Both the position numbers and the translations under genes were made by a program. DNA of 47,889 nucleotides, taken from the NCBI GenBank assembly GCA_002345965.1, contig DDTF01000017.1, forward strand, positions 58,151 to 106,039, read 5' to 3'. Source of the DNA: Flammeovirgaceae bacterium UBA2371. Its GTDB lineage: Bacteria; Bacteroidota; Bacteroidia; Cytophagales; Cyclobacteriaceae. Positions 8,412-17,712 of the stretch are shown here, in pieces. The notes under the pieces are model-generated. The model was given only the letters and a program-made list of their open reading frames with translations. It ran no database searches and was not told where the DNA came from. Positions within the stretch are counted from its first letter, which is position 1. Every line of letters begins with the position of its first letter.

Positions 8412-9110
8412 TTGAATTCAAAATACCTTTATCTTATTATTGATCTGGCAGCAATATCGCTGCCTTTTCTATTCAGCTTTCATCCAAAGGCCAACTTCTC
8501 CAAAAAATGGAAGTACCTCTGGCCTGCTATATTGCTTCCTGCTACATTTTTTTTGATCTGGGATGAATGGTTCACTACTATGGGAGTTTGGGGTTTTAAT
8601 CCTGAATACCTTACAGGAATTTATGTCTTTAGCTTGCCGATCGAAGAAATTCTTTTTTTTGTGTGTATCCCTTATGCATGTGTATTTACCTATGAGGCCG
8701 TTGGTTATTTTTCAAAGAGGGATTACCTACAATCCTACACCAACACCATAACATTTGTGTTACTATTCTTCTTTTCCATTACAGCCCTATATGGAATCAA
8801 CAAATGGTATACCTTTTCAACCTTTTTATTATGCACCCTATTTCTTCTTTTTCTTCATTTTAGAATAAAACCCAATTACCTGGGAAGGTTTTATCTCGCT
8901 TTTCTGTTTATTCTCATTCCTTTCTTTATTGTGAATGGTATACTCACCGGCACAGGTATTGAAGATCAGATTGTTTGGTACAATGATGCCGAAAATCTTG
9001 GCCTCCGAATGGGTACCATCCCAGTCGAAGACACCTTCTATGGTCTGTTACTCATCCTGATGAACGTGAGTATTTTTGAGTGGCTGCAAGAAAGAAATCA
9101 GGCCTACTGA
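8412..9110 (+). CDS. crtYcd: lycopene cyclase, fused CrtYc/CrtYd type, with TTG start
   Basis: Integral membrane lycopene beta-cyclase of the fused heterodimeric type found in Bacteroidota and in fungal and archaeal enzymes, making beta-carotene. The protein has 232 residues with about seven hydrophobic segments. The family pattern appears twice: WDEWFTTMGVWGFNPEYLTG with IPYSLPIEE-like SLPIEEILFF in the first half, and DQIVWYNDAENLGLRMGTIPVEDTFYG in the second. The start codon is TTG at 8412, 2 bp after the crtZ stop. No in-frame ATG lies between the upstream in-frame stop at 8352 and residue 50 or so, and the protein reads in family register from this TTG. Low initiation efficiency could lower cyclase dose. 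Confidence 0.9.
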   Translation: MNSKYLYLIIDLAAISLPFLFSFHPKANFSKKWKYLWPAILLPATFFLIWDEWFTTMGVWGFNPEYLTGIYVFSLPIEEILFFVCIPYACVFTYEAVGYFSKRDYLQSYTNTITFVLLFFFSITALYGINKWYTFSTFLLCTLFLLFLHFRIKPNYLGRFYLAFLFILIPFFIVNGILTGTGIEDQIVWYNDAENLGLRMGTIPVEDTFYGLLLILMNVSIFEWLQERNQAY

Positions 9111-12100
9111 CTTAAACCGTTTTTCTTCCACTCCAGACTCTTCTTTAGACTCTCCCAATCCCTGTTGATCTCCTGAAGCCTATTGCTGAGCAACGCATAT
9201 ACCTCTTGTTGTTGATCCGTTGGGGGAAAATCAGCACTGGCCGTTTGTCCTTCTTTTGCAATGGCCAGCAACCGCTCAAGCACCTTGGCCGGATTGCGAA
9301 AGATATCTTGCCGTGCACCCGTTTGATGCACATCAAATATGCGTGACTCTATATCATAAATTTTCTTTTCTAATGGCAACGCCATTTTAGCTACTTTCAA
9401 ATCTTTTGTATTGTTTAACAACTTTGCACGGGATTGCTCCATCTCATCTATCAGCGCCAAGCACTTACTGACTGAAGTGTAAATCTTCATTCCGAATTCG
9501 TACTGCTGTTGAATGTCGGAAAGTGTACTTTTCGTGTTTGGATCTTTTAAAACCTGAATGTTCTTCCTGAGCTCTTTGCCATTTACCCTCAATACAGCCG
9601 TGTATTGGCCCGGAGGCACCAAAGTAGGTGACATGCCAGGACCAATATCCAAATCATAAATAAACATTGGGCGTTTACCCTCTTTATCCAGTGTCACCCA
9701 TTCCTTATCTTTTGGCTTAGTTCTCAGTGGAGGAAAATCATATTCCTGATGGCGCAGATCCCACACTATCCGATTGATTCCTGCCTCTCCTTTTGCTTCC
9801 AGTGATTTGACCAAAGTTCCTTTTGCATCGAGAATTGAAACGGAAATATCCTTTGCCGCTTCTTTTAAGAAATAGTTAATTGAAACCCCATAAGGCGGAT
9901 TGTTCCCATCGCTATGACTACTTTTATATTTAATGCCGTCCACTTTCTGAAAGCGGTAAGCTGTACCTGGTGTAAATAAAAACTCATTTGAATTTTGGAC
10001 TTCATTAGTAAACTCTCTGATGGGCGTGATGTCGTCCAAGATATAAATTCCTCTACCATAAGTACCTATTACCAAATCATTGAATTGCTTTTGTATGGCA
10101 ATTCCAAAGACGGGGGCGGGTGGTAATCCATGTCTAAATCGAATCCAGTTGGCACCATCATCGGGTGAAAAGTACAACCCATTGTCGGTACCTATCCACA
10201 ACAATCCTTGTTTCTCTGGATCCTCCTTGATTTGATGAACAAAATTGGAGTTGGAAGAAGGAATATTTACCGCAAGCCGCTTCCATGTCTTTCCCATGTC
10301 TGTTGTCTTGTAAACGTAGGCGCTAAAATCACCATCCTGGTGGGCGTCTACCGACACATAACAAGTGGATGCGTCAAAATTGGAGGGTTCAATACTTCGT
10401 ACCGTGCCCCATTTTGGCAAGTCGGGCATAAAATCGGAAGCTTTAAACCAGCTCCTTCCTCCATCCCTGGTAACATGCAACAGGCCATCATTGCTTCCGG
10501 TCCATAGCACCCCCTCCTGTACGGGAGATTCTGCCATAGTAAACAAGGTGCTTCCATCAAAGGTCATCAGATTATCCCCAGCCATACCGCCTGAACTCTG
10601 CTGATGCGTTTTATCGTTTCTGGTGAGATCCAGACTGATTACCTTCCAGCTTTGCCCAGCGTTAGTGGTTTCATGTACATACTGACTACCCGCCCACCCT
10701 TTACCTTTGGTGTGTTTGGAGAGCACAACCGGAAAATTCCAATGCCATCTGTATTTGAGATCGGCCGGTGCATATCCATATCCCGCTTCAGGCCAAACCC
10801 TCACGTCACGCATTTGCATGGTCGTAAGGTCAAACACGTCTAATCCTCCATCATAGCATTGCGACCAAACAATATTATTATCGAATGGATCTACTTTGGC
10901 ATCACCACTTTCACAACCACCCACCCCATGCCATACACCTAAAGGAATATTCCAACCACCCAGATAACGACTAGGACCGCGGTAAGACCATGCATCCTGC
11001 CGGTTTCCGTAAACGTAATAGGGTACCCTGGTATCAACAGAGATATTATACATCTGGGCAACAGGCAGATTAATGTTTTCCCAACTTTTACCATAATTAA
11101 AAGACATATTCAGGCAACCATCATGGGCAACCATAATTCTGCTGGCATCTGTTGGATCAAACCACATATCGTGGTTGTCTCCACCTGCATCCCAGGGACC
11201 TAATTCATCTGACCATGACTTACCACCATCCTTTGACATTTTCATGGACACATTGATGGTATACACTCGGTTTTCATCTTGTGTAGAAACCCTAACCCGT
11301 GTATAGTAAGCAGCACGTTGCGCCATGGAATGATCCTGTTGCATTAATTTCCATGAATCGCCACCATTTTCTGAACGGTACAACCGTGGTTCCTTATCTT
11401 CCACCAGTGCATACAATACTTTAGGGTTGCTATAGGCTACATCCACTGATGTTTTTCCAACAGGATGAGATGGGCCACTCTCCAATCCATTTCTCAATGG
11501 TGTCCAGGTTTTTCCACCATCTTTTGATCTATATATTCCACTTCCGGGTCCTCCACTTTTTAAATTCCAGGTTTTAATTTCTACCTGCCACATGGCCGCA
11601 TAAACGGTATTGGGGTTTTTAGGATCAATGGCCATGTCAGAAACGCCTGTATTTTCATTGACGAATAATACTTTTTCCCAAGTCTTACCACTGTCCATAG
11701 TTTTGTAAACACCTTTCTCTTGCTGCGGACCATGAGTGTGCCCAAGTACGCCCACATAGACAACGTTCGTATCTGTTGGGTGTACAATTATCCTGCTTAT
11801 TCTAAAACTCTTATCCAACCCCATTTTCTTCCAGGTCTTGCCCGCATCTGAAGACTTATAAACCCCATTGCCAACAGCATGCGCAGGTCTTATTAAGAAG
11901 GTTTCTCCCGTTCCTGCCCAAACTTGTTTATGGTCTGAAGGGGCAATGGCTAAAGCACCAATAGAAGAATCGTCAGTGTCATCAAAAACAGGCTTCCAAT
12001 TAACACCTGCATCCTCAGTCTTCCATATTCCACCCGAGGCCGCCCCCAGATACGAAACAGCCGGATTGCCGGGCTCACCTACTACAGCTATTGCCCTGTT

Positions 12101-12214
12101 GCCATCTGGTCCTATGAATCTGAATTTTAATTGTGAAAAATGATCTGTTTTGAAAGACTGTGCCTCGCACAAGAATGTGACAAAAGTGAAGAGGGCAAGG
12201 TATATTAGTTTCAT
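9104..12214 (-). CDS. secreted BNR/VPS10-like repeat protein (annotated as glycosyl hydrolase in relatives)
   Basis: A large exported protein of 1036 residues with signal peptide MKLIYLALFTFVTFLCEAQS. It is built of beta-propeller repeats with Asp-box motifs (SxDxGxTW). I count about eleven variants, among them KTEDAGVNWKP, KSSDAGKTWKK, KTMDSGKTWEK, RSKDGGKTWTP, RSENGGDSWKL, VTRDGGRSWFK and FSPDDGANWIR. A C-terminal beta domain and a helical tail rich in charged residues follow (from about residue 770). Database relatives are named sortilin/VPS10 or glycosyl hydrolase, but no glycosidase acid/base pair can be pointed to here, so enzymatic activity is uncertain. Its stop overlaps the convergent lycopene cyclase gene by 7 bp. 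Confidence 0.8.
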   Translation of the reverse strand: MKLIYLALFTFVTFLCEAQSFKTDHFSQLKFRFIGPDGNRAIAVVGEPGNPAVSYLGAASGGIWKTEDAGVNWKPVFDDTDDSSIGALAIAPSDHKQVWAGTGETFLIRPAHAVGNGVYKSSDAGKTWKKMGLDKSFRISRIIVHPTDTNVVYVGVLGHTHGPQQEKGVYKTMDSGKTWEKVLFVNENTGVSDMAIDPKNPNTVYAAMWQVEIKTWNLKSGGPGSGIYRSKDGGKTWTPLRNGLESGPSHPVGKTSVDVAYSNPKVLYALVEDKEPRLYRSENGGDSWKLMQQDHSMAQRAAYYTRVRVSTQDENRVYTINVSMKMSKDGGKSWSDELGPWDAGGDNHDMWFDPTDASRIMVAHDGCLNMSFNYGKSWENINLPVAQMYNISVDTRVPYYVYGNRQDAWSYRGPSRYLGGWNIPLGVWHGVGGCESGDAKVDPFDNNIVWSQCYDGGLDVFDLTTMQMRDVRVWPEAGYGYAPADLKYRWHWNFPVVLSKHTKGKGWAGSQYVHETTNAGQSWKVISLDLTRNDKTHQQSSGGMAGDNLMTFDGSTLFTMAESPVQEGVLWTGSNDGLLHVTRDGGRSWFKASDFMPDLPKWGTVRSIEPSNFDASTCYVSVDAHQDGDFSAYVYKTTDMGKTWKRLAVNIPSSNSNFVHQIKEDPEKQGLLWIGTDNGLYFSPDDGANWIRFRHGLPPAPVFGIAIQKQFNDLVIGTYGRGIYILDDITPIREFTNEVQNSNEFLFTPGTAYRFQKVDGIKYKSSHSDGNNPPYGVSINYFLKEAAKDISVSILDAKGTLVKSLEAKGEAGINRIVWDLRHQEYDFPPLRTKPKDKEWVTLDKEGKRPMFIYDLDIGPGMSPTLVPPGQYTAVLRVNGKELRKNIQVLKDPNTKSTLSDIQQQYEFGMKIYTSVSKCLALIDEMEQSRAKLLNNTKDLKVAKMALPLEKKIYDIESRIFDVHQTGARQDIFRNPAKVLERLLAIAKEGQTASADFPPTDQQQEVYALLSNRLQEINRDWESLKKSLEWKKNGLSQ

Positions 12215-12386
12215 GGCTATTAATCAATGGCAAGTCAAATTAGAAAAGTGAAGTGAGAAAATGAAATATCATAAAATATGAAACAAACTACTGTAATAGA
12301 CTCCTGTCAATAGTATTTTGATAATCTGGCTGTATATTTTGATGCCCATTAACAGACAAGTTGGATGACCTCCTGAAGTCAAAAGC

Positions 12387-12415
12387 AAAAAAAAAGCCGG
12401 CTCAAGTGAGCCGGC
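12387..12415 (-). terminator. rho-independent terminator of the first SusCD operon
   Basis: A 9-bp GC-rich stem has arms at 12396-12404 and 12407-12415, extended by A-T pairs. Read on the minus strand it is followed by nine T residues (A-run at 12387-12395 on the plus strand). It lies 22 bp after the SusD-like stop codon at 12437. Confidence 0.9.
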
Positions 12416-12436
12416 TTAAACTAAACTGTACAACAA

Positions 12437-13795
12437 TTAGTTAATCAAAGTGTTTGCACGTGTTTCTGAAATCCCAATTGGGAAGAAAGTAACCGCACTG
12501 ATTGCATCACTTGATGGTAACCAATAAGGTGACGGGCTGTTAAACCTGTAGTGATCGGTTAGTCTTCGACCTTGCAAGTACAGATTCACCCTGCGCTCAT
12601 GCTTCAAAAGATCAAGTGCTGGAAGCTGAGGTGTTGTCATATTCCAAGCAGTTAACCCATCCTTTGCTCTTAATGCATTGATGTTAGTTGCAAAGTCAGT
12701 CATATTGCTGGCTGCCAACGCTGCTTCTGCCAGGATTAAATACATCTCCCTGTCGGAAGTCTGCGTAAAGTCTGGATAAAGCTGGGCGGTTACAAAATCT
12801 ACGACTGTCTTGTACAACACAGGGTCCGGAATGTTATCAATAGGATCCATCAAACTAATGCTCTTCGAAGGATCACCACTGGAAATATCCTTTACTGAGT
12901 TACCTGTTGCAGGATCAACTATGATATAAAGGTCAGATAGTCTTTGTTCTTTTCTATCATTTACTTCACTACCAATGGGCAAACCGCCAATTACATCCGG
13001 AGTACTGCTGTCTACATCTAGGACAAATGATGCACTTCCTGGTGTTGCCGTCTCTGCTGCCAATGCTGCAGTCGCTGCTGTATTGGCCGCAGCATTATTG
13101 ATCAGTGCTGTAGCCGGAGTCCTTTCTCTCGCCTTGGTCCATGCTACTTTACTCCACTGTGCCCTTGCCAGCATAGCTTGCAGTTTGCCTGTCAATGAAG
13201 ATTGGTTCAATGCAATGGCTTTATTTAAGTAACCGATGGCGGTGTCGTACAACCCATTCATGTTGGCTGGGCCTATTGCTGGGCCTGACTCCAACTTGGA
13301 AGAAAATACAAAGTCGGTGTACATATCTCCAATGGTAATGTAAATGGTAGCACCATACAGGTAAGAGCGTGCCAATGCCAGCTCATCTCCGGCAATCAGC
13401 GTTCCATCTGACTGAAACCCTTCCATCCTTTTAATTACCTCATCAGCCCACCATCGTGCTTCACCTACGTAGGCGAAAGCGGCATCGGTAAACTCATTTT
13501 CAAAATCAGCCAATTGGCCTAAGTTAAGCTGCTGCCATGCATCCCTTGATCCTGACCATACCATCTCATCAGAAGATATGGAGTAAGGAGTAAGAATGTT
13601 GGCGATGGCACGTGTCACAGTTGCCTGAGCACCATTTACCATCGGCCTTGCAGAACGAGGGTCTGTCAAGTCTCCTTCTACCAAACTATTTGGATTTTCC
13701 GCATCTAACAGGTCGCTACATGAAAACACGGTAAAGGCAAAAAGTAAGGTGAGGACTTTCAGAATTTTTGATCTATATATATTTCTCTTTTTCAT
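12437..13795 (-). CDS. SusD/RagB-like outer-membrane lipoprotein (short form)
   Basis: A surface substrate-binding partner of the SusC transporter. The start is set at the ATG at 13795 because the signal peptide begins there (MKKRNIYRSKILKVLTLLFA) and ends in FTVFSC with lipidated C26. The frame is open to 13855, but this would overlap susC. At 452 residues it is shorter than many SusD proteins. TPR-like helices (YLYGATIYITIGDMYTDF, YDTAIGYLNKAIAL) and the typical C-terminal RRVNLYLQGRRLTDHYRF motif support the family. An alanine-rich run of about 27 residues (229-255) looks like a flexible insertion. The substrate is unknown. It follows SusC by 11 bp and ends before a strong terminator. Confidence 0.88.
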   Translation of the reverse strand: MKKRNIYRSKILKVLTLLFAFTVFSCSDLLDAENPNSLVEGDLTDPRSARPMVNGAQATVTRAIANILTPYSISSDEMVWSGSRDAWQQLNLGQLADFENEFTDAAFAYVGEARWWADEVIKRMEGFQSDGTLIAGDELALARSYLYGATIYITIGDMYTDFVFSSKLESGPAIGPANMNGLYDTAIGYLNKAIALNQSSLTGKLQAMLARAQWSKVAWTKARERTPATALINNAAANTAATAALAAETATPGSASFVLDVDSSTPDVIGGLPIGSEVNDRKEQRLSDLYIIVDPATGNSVKDISSGDPSKSISLMDPIDNIPDPVLYKTVVDFVTAQLYPDFTQTSDREMYLILAEAALAASNMTDFATNINALRAKDGLTAWNMTTPQLPALDLLKHERRVNLYLQGRRLTDHYRFNSPSPYWLPSSDAISAVTFFPIGISETRANTLIN

Positions 13796-13806
13796 AATCA
13801 TCAAAT

Positions 13807-16800
13807 TTAGAATCCAACCTTTAATGTGAAGATAACTGACGTTGGAATTGCCCAACCAAATGCTTCAATTCCCTGACCGAAATTCTGGTCAGTATTGCTG
13901 GTAGAGTTTCCATCTCCACCTCTACCCAAAACGTTAATCTCCGGGTCAACGCCACTATAACCAGTGAACAGTGCGAGGTTCTTTGCAGAAGTAGTGAATG
14001 ACCCACTTGTCAATCCTAATTTCTCAGTAAACGAACTTGGGAACCTATAGGTCAAGCTTAACTCTCTCCATCTTACAAAATCTGCTTTTTCAATGGTATT
14101 CAATCCAGAGAAAGGGGAAAGGGCAAGGATATCATTTACCCATTGCTCTACTGCCTGAGTTCTGATTTCACCACTGTTTTGAGGATTAAAGTTAGCATCC
14201 ACTCCACCTGTAATGTAATCACGTTCCACTTTTGCAGAAGTTGGCAAATTCCTACCGATTGTACCATTGGCCTGACGGAAAGCTGCAGTCAGGTTATTCA
14301 CATAGTAATTCCCTGTACGATACTCAAAATTGGTTCGCAGGATAAAATTCTTGTAAGTAACTGAACCACCAATTGATCCTTGCCAGTCTGGCGTTGTCTT
14401 GCCCAGGAAATGACCTGATACCTGCTTTTCACCTGCAGTTTGATAGTCTGTGTCAATCATCACAATTGAAGTAGTGGTAGGTAAACTAGCAGTTCCAGGA
14501 GTAAGACCTCCAAGGAAGCTCACCACCTCACCTCTTGTGTCCGGAATTCCATTACCATCAAAATCCAATGGCAAAGAACCAGGTGCTACATCCAATAACT
14601 TAACGCCAAAGTTGGCTCCAGGAGAATATCCTTCTACCAGGAAGTTTCTATAACGAGGATAGCTACCGCCCACCTTCACTGGAGGTGCACCACCCAAGCT
14701 TATTACTTCTTCATTCAGATAAGCTGCATTACCAAAAAGATCCACTTTAAGATCACCTGTGTTAACCACAGTGGCTTGCACATTCACTTCAAATCCCTTG
14801 GCAGACAATTCTCCGATATTTACAAGCTGCGCTTGTCTCCATCCACCTGACAACGGGAATTGCTGTGCAAACAATGCATCAGTAACTGTTCTATCCCAAT
14901 AAGTTGCTTCAATGGTTAGTTTCTCATTGAATAATCCTATGTTGGCTCCTACTTCAAGTTCGGAAGACACCTCAGGCTTTAGATCGGGATTACCCAGATT
15001 TTGAGGTGCAATACCGGCACCACTGGTAGATGCAATTGCCCTATAAGTAGTTAAGGCATCAAATGCTCCTGGTTGAAGTCCTGACTGTCCGTACGAAGAT
15101 TTGAAACGTAGTGAACTAATCGGGCCGATGTTTCCAGGCCAGTAAGGGGCATCAGATAAAACATAAGAACCTGCTATCTTAGGATAAAACTGAGCATTAA
15201 AGTTGGATCCAAATGCACTGTGTGCATCCAAACGAGCACCTAATGTGATAAACAAGTGATCCTTAAAACCTATTTGCTCCTGTGCATACACACCGGCATT
15301 CACCACTTCAGAAAAGAATTGATAAATGTCTTTGTTGGCACCAGCTCCTGCTACCGCAAAACCCGGACCCGGGAATGCGACACCATTACCAGAGAAAATG
15401 TTAGTCTTTTGCTTGATCAACTGACCACCAACGATGAAATCTGATTCAAAATTATCGCTGATGCGGTTGGTTGCTGAAGCATTCAACTGTGCAGAAGTTG
15501 CAATAAAATCTCTGTTGGTATATGCTTTCGATCCATCAGGCTCACTATTTCCAAAACCATCAATGTTCCATCCAAATGGACGGTAGTTCTCACTGGCTGA
15601 ATTGGAATAATCGACACCTATAATTCCATCCACAATTAACCATGGAATTGGATTGTAGTTCACATTCACACTACCATTGTAGTGATTTACAATTTGCGTA
15701 ACAGTTTGTTGCATCGACTCGTTTACTGTTGCAAATGCAGCTGTACCTGTCAGGTTATTGGTTGCAACTCTTTCCGGCTTACTGAACTGCGCCAATGAAC
15801 CTACCGCGTAGATATTGTTATTGGTTTGCAGCGAAGAAAAGTTGGTGTTATTATAACCTGTAACGATGTTGATCTTCGTTTTACCAGATGGAATAATACC
15901 TACGTTAGCATTTAACTGAACACGCTTCATCAGGTCTTCTGCTAAAGTAGATTGACCAGGCTTATAACCCCTGTTGTCTTTACCTCCAAACGGACCATCT
16001 TCATCATAGAATCGTCCATTGATATAGTAAGTAACGGCATTTGTTCCTCCAGATGCGGCCACTGAGGCCTCTGTATTGGTACCTGTTTCAAACAAATCTT
16101 CAGTGAAATTTCTGGATACCAATTGATAAGGAACGATGGGCTCACCTAATACAGTTGTCATTGTAGCTGCTTGCGCAGGTGTACGTGCGAATCCTACGTT
16201 ATCCGGATACCGACCTTTTGGATAGGTAATAATACCCTTTGCCAATTTCACATCGAACTTAGGGGCACCGGTTGATCCTCTTTTTGTAAAGATCTGAATT
16301 ACACCATTACTTGCTTCCGTACCATACAAGGTGGCGGCAGCTGCTCCTTTTAGAATTTCAATACGTGCAATGGATTCCGGATTGATATCATCCAATCGGG
16401 AAGTACCTCCACCACCGTTGCCGGCAAAACCACCAGCACCAAATCCACCACCGTTATCAATACGAACACCATCAATGATAATGATTGGTTCATTCAACTG
16501 TGACAAACTCGCTGATCCTCTAATCCTGATCTGTGCACCTTCACCTGTTAATCCACCACCAGGAATCGAAACCATACCAGGCTCACGTCCTTGAAGCATA
16601 TCAGAAAATGAAGTAATGGGATTGTTGGCCAATGCGTCAGTAGTAATGATACCCACTGAGTTACCTATTTTCCTTTTCTCCATCGGTCCACCAGTACCCG
16701 TCACAACAATTTCACTTAATTGAGTAACGCTGGCTGCAAGTGCAAAATTTAATGTTTGCGAATCATTGTTTATCGTAACCGTTTCTTCCATGTTGCGATA

Positions 16801-17055
16801 ACCAATAAAACTTCCTACCACTTTGTATCTACCGTTCGGGATATCGGTGATCCGATAAGATCCGTCTACGTTAGAAAGTGTACCCTTCGCTAGGGTTGGA
16901 ATGAAAATATTCACTCCCGGTACAGGATCTCCTGTCTCTGCATCCGTAATCACGCCCGAAAGACTACCCTGGGCTAGGGTTACATAGCTTGAAATGCTCA
17001 ACCCAACCATTATCAGGAAGGTATTGAACAACTTCTTGTTGTACAGTTTTAACAT
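13807..17055 (-). CDS. SusC/RagA-type TonB-linked outer-membrane transporter
   Basis: A TonB-dependent receptor of 1082 residues that imports ligand across the outer membrane together with the SusD lid. Order: signal peptide (to about residue 28, ending TLAQ), carboxypeptidase-regulatory domain (GVITDAETGDPVPGVNIFIP, 32-110), a TonB-box-like QLSEIVVTGTG at about 113-123, plug domain (NNPITSFSDMLQGREPG ... IRGSASLSQLNEPIIIIDGVRI ... IEILKGAAAATLYGTEASNGVI), and then a beta-barrel to the C-terminal TLKVGF. A glycine-rich loop (GGGFGAGGFAGNGGGG) interrupts the plug, a common polymorphism. No sugar enzyme sits beside it, so the substrate could be peptide or glycan. Confidence 0.93.
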   Translation of the reverse strand: MLKLYNKKLFNTFLIMVGLSISSYVTLAQGSLSGVITDAETGDPVPGVNIFIPTLAKGTLSNVDGSYRITDIPNGRYKVVGSFIGYRNMEETVTINNDSQTLNFALAASVTQLSEIVVTGTGGPMEKRKIGNSVGIITTDALANNPITSFSDMLQGREPGMVSIPGGGLTGEGAQIRIRGSASLSQLNEPIIIIDGVRIDNGGGFGAGGFAGNGGGGTSRLDDINPESIARIEILKGAAAATLYGTEASNGVIQIFTKRGSTGAPKFDVKLAKGIITYPKGRYPDNVGFARTPAQAATMTTVLGEPIVPYQLVSRNFTEDLFETGTNTEASVAASGGTNAVTYYINGRFYDEDGPFGGKDNRGYKPGQSTLAEDLMKRVQLNANVGIIPSGKTKINIVTGYNNTNFSSLQTNNNIYAVGSLAQFSKPERVATNNLTGTAAFATVNESMQQTVTQIVNHYNGSVNVNYNPIPWLIVDGIIGVDYSNSASENYRPFGWNIDGFGNSEPDGSKAYTNRDFIATSAQLNASATNRISDNFESDFIVGGQLIKQKTNIFSGNGVAFPGPGFAVAGAGANKDIYQFFSEVVNAGVYAQEQIGFKDHLFITLGARLDAHSAFGSNFNAQFYPKIAGSYVLSDAPYWPGNIGPISSLRFKSSYGQSGLQPGAFDALTTYRAIASTSGAGIAPQNLGNPDLKPEVSSELEVGANIGLFNEKLTIEATYWDRTVTDALFAQQFPLSGGWRQAQLVNIGELSAKGFEVNVQATVVNTGDLKVDLFGNAAYLNEEVISLGGAPPVKVGGSYPRYRNFLVEGYSPGANFGVKLLDVAPGSLPLDFDGNGIPDTRGEVVSFLGGLTPGTASLPTTTSIVMIDTDYQTAGEKQVSGHFLGKTTPDWQGSIGGSVTYKNFILRTNFEYRTGNYYVNNLTAAFRQANGTIGRNLPTSAKVERDYITGGVDANFNPQNSGEIRTQAVEQWVNDILALSPFSGLNTIEKADFVRWRELSLTYRFPSSFTEKLGLTSGSFTTSAKNLALFTGYSGVDPEINVLGRGGDGNSTSNTDQNFGQGIEAFGWAIPTSVIFTLKVGF

Positions 17056-17712
17056 ACTACTTGGGTTTAGTGTTAAGGATTAAACTGAGGTGATCAATTG
17101 TAGCTGACTACAATTCAAAATTTGTCAACGTACGTTTAGGAAAACGCTGACAAGACTTTCAAAACTCCTTAATGAAAAATAATGGGGAATAGCAATTATC
17201 AGTATTGGTCACTATTTGAAAAATGCCATCCTCCCCCAGTCAGTTGGATCTGACTAGACAATGAAAAACACAATGCACCTGTACTATCATTACATGATAG
17301 ACATTGCATCTGCTCCTAATAAAACTTCTAATAGGCTTTTTCTTACCTGAAATGATGAGGAACTAGCCCCATTTTGTAGAGTTTAATCATATTATAAGAC
17401 GGTTTAGTTTGTTTGGCTAGATGAATATACAAAACTTCTATGCGTTATCACAAATTATGAACCGCTAATTGAGGGCGTAGGAAGCCATTATTAAAAGACA
17501 AAGTGGTATTTTAAAATGTGTGATGATGCCATCTAAGCACATCACCATTACAGAATGTGCGATTAAGCCGCATAAAGTAAGATTATGATTACAATAATCT
17601 AATCGAAGGAAAAAAATGGGATAGAAAATCTGCGTTTAAAAAAAATATTGATGTGCAATCAAGACTTATTTCTTGTAATATTATATTAACTAATATTCCT
17701 CATATATTGATG
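17056..17712. other. 657-bp intergenic region with weak inverted repeats
   Basis: It lies between the SusC start and the 3' end of a permease gene, both on the minus strand. It must hold the SusC promoter, but no exact TAnnTTTG box is seen on that strand. Inverted repeats are present at 17238-17255 (6-bp arms), 17284-17300 (7-bp perfect arms, 3-base spacer) and 17580-17600 (7-bp AT-rich arms). A 29-codon plus-strand frame at 17261-17350 has no support. I see no RNA gene or coding region. Confidence 0.5.

Noticed and set aside
10208..10843. Several plus-strand frames inside the large BNR protein gene
   Set aside because: The minus-strand protein has dense Asp-box motifs throughout. The antisense frames show no motif and arise from low stop density.
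17261..17350. 29-codon plus-strand frame in the SusC upstream region
   Set aside because: There is no signal peptide, no promoter box and no recognisable motif, and it overlaps an inverted repeat. It is too short to support.
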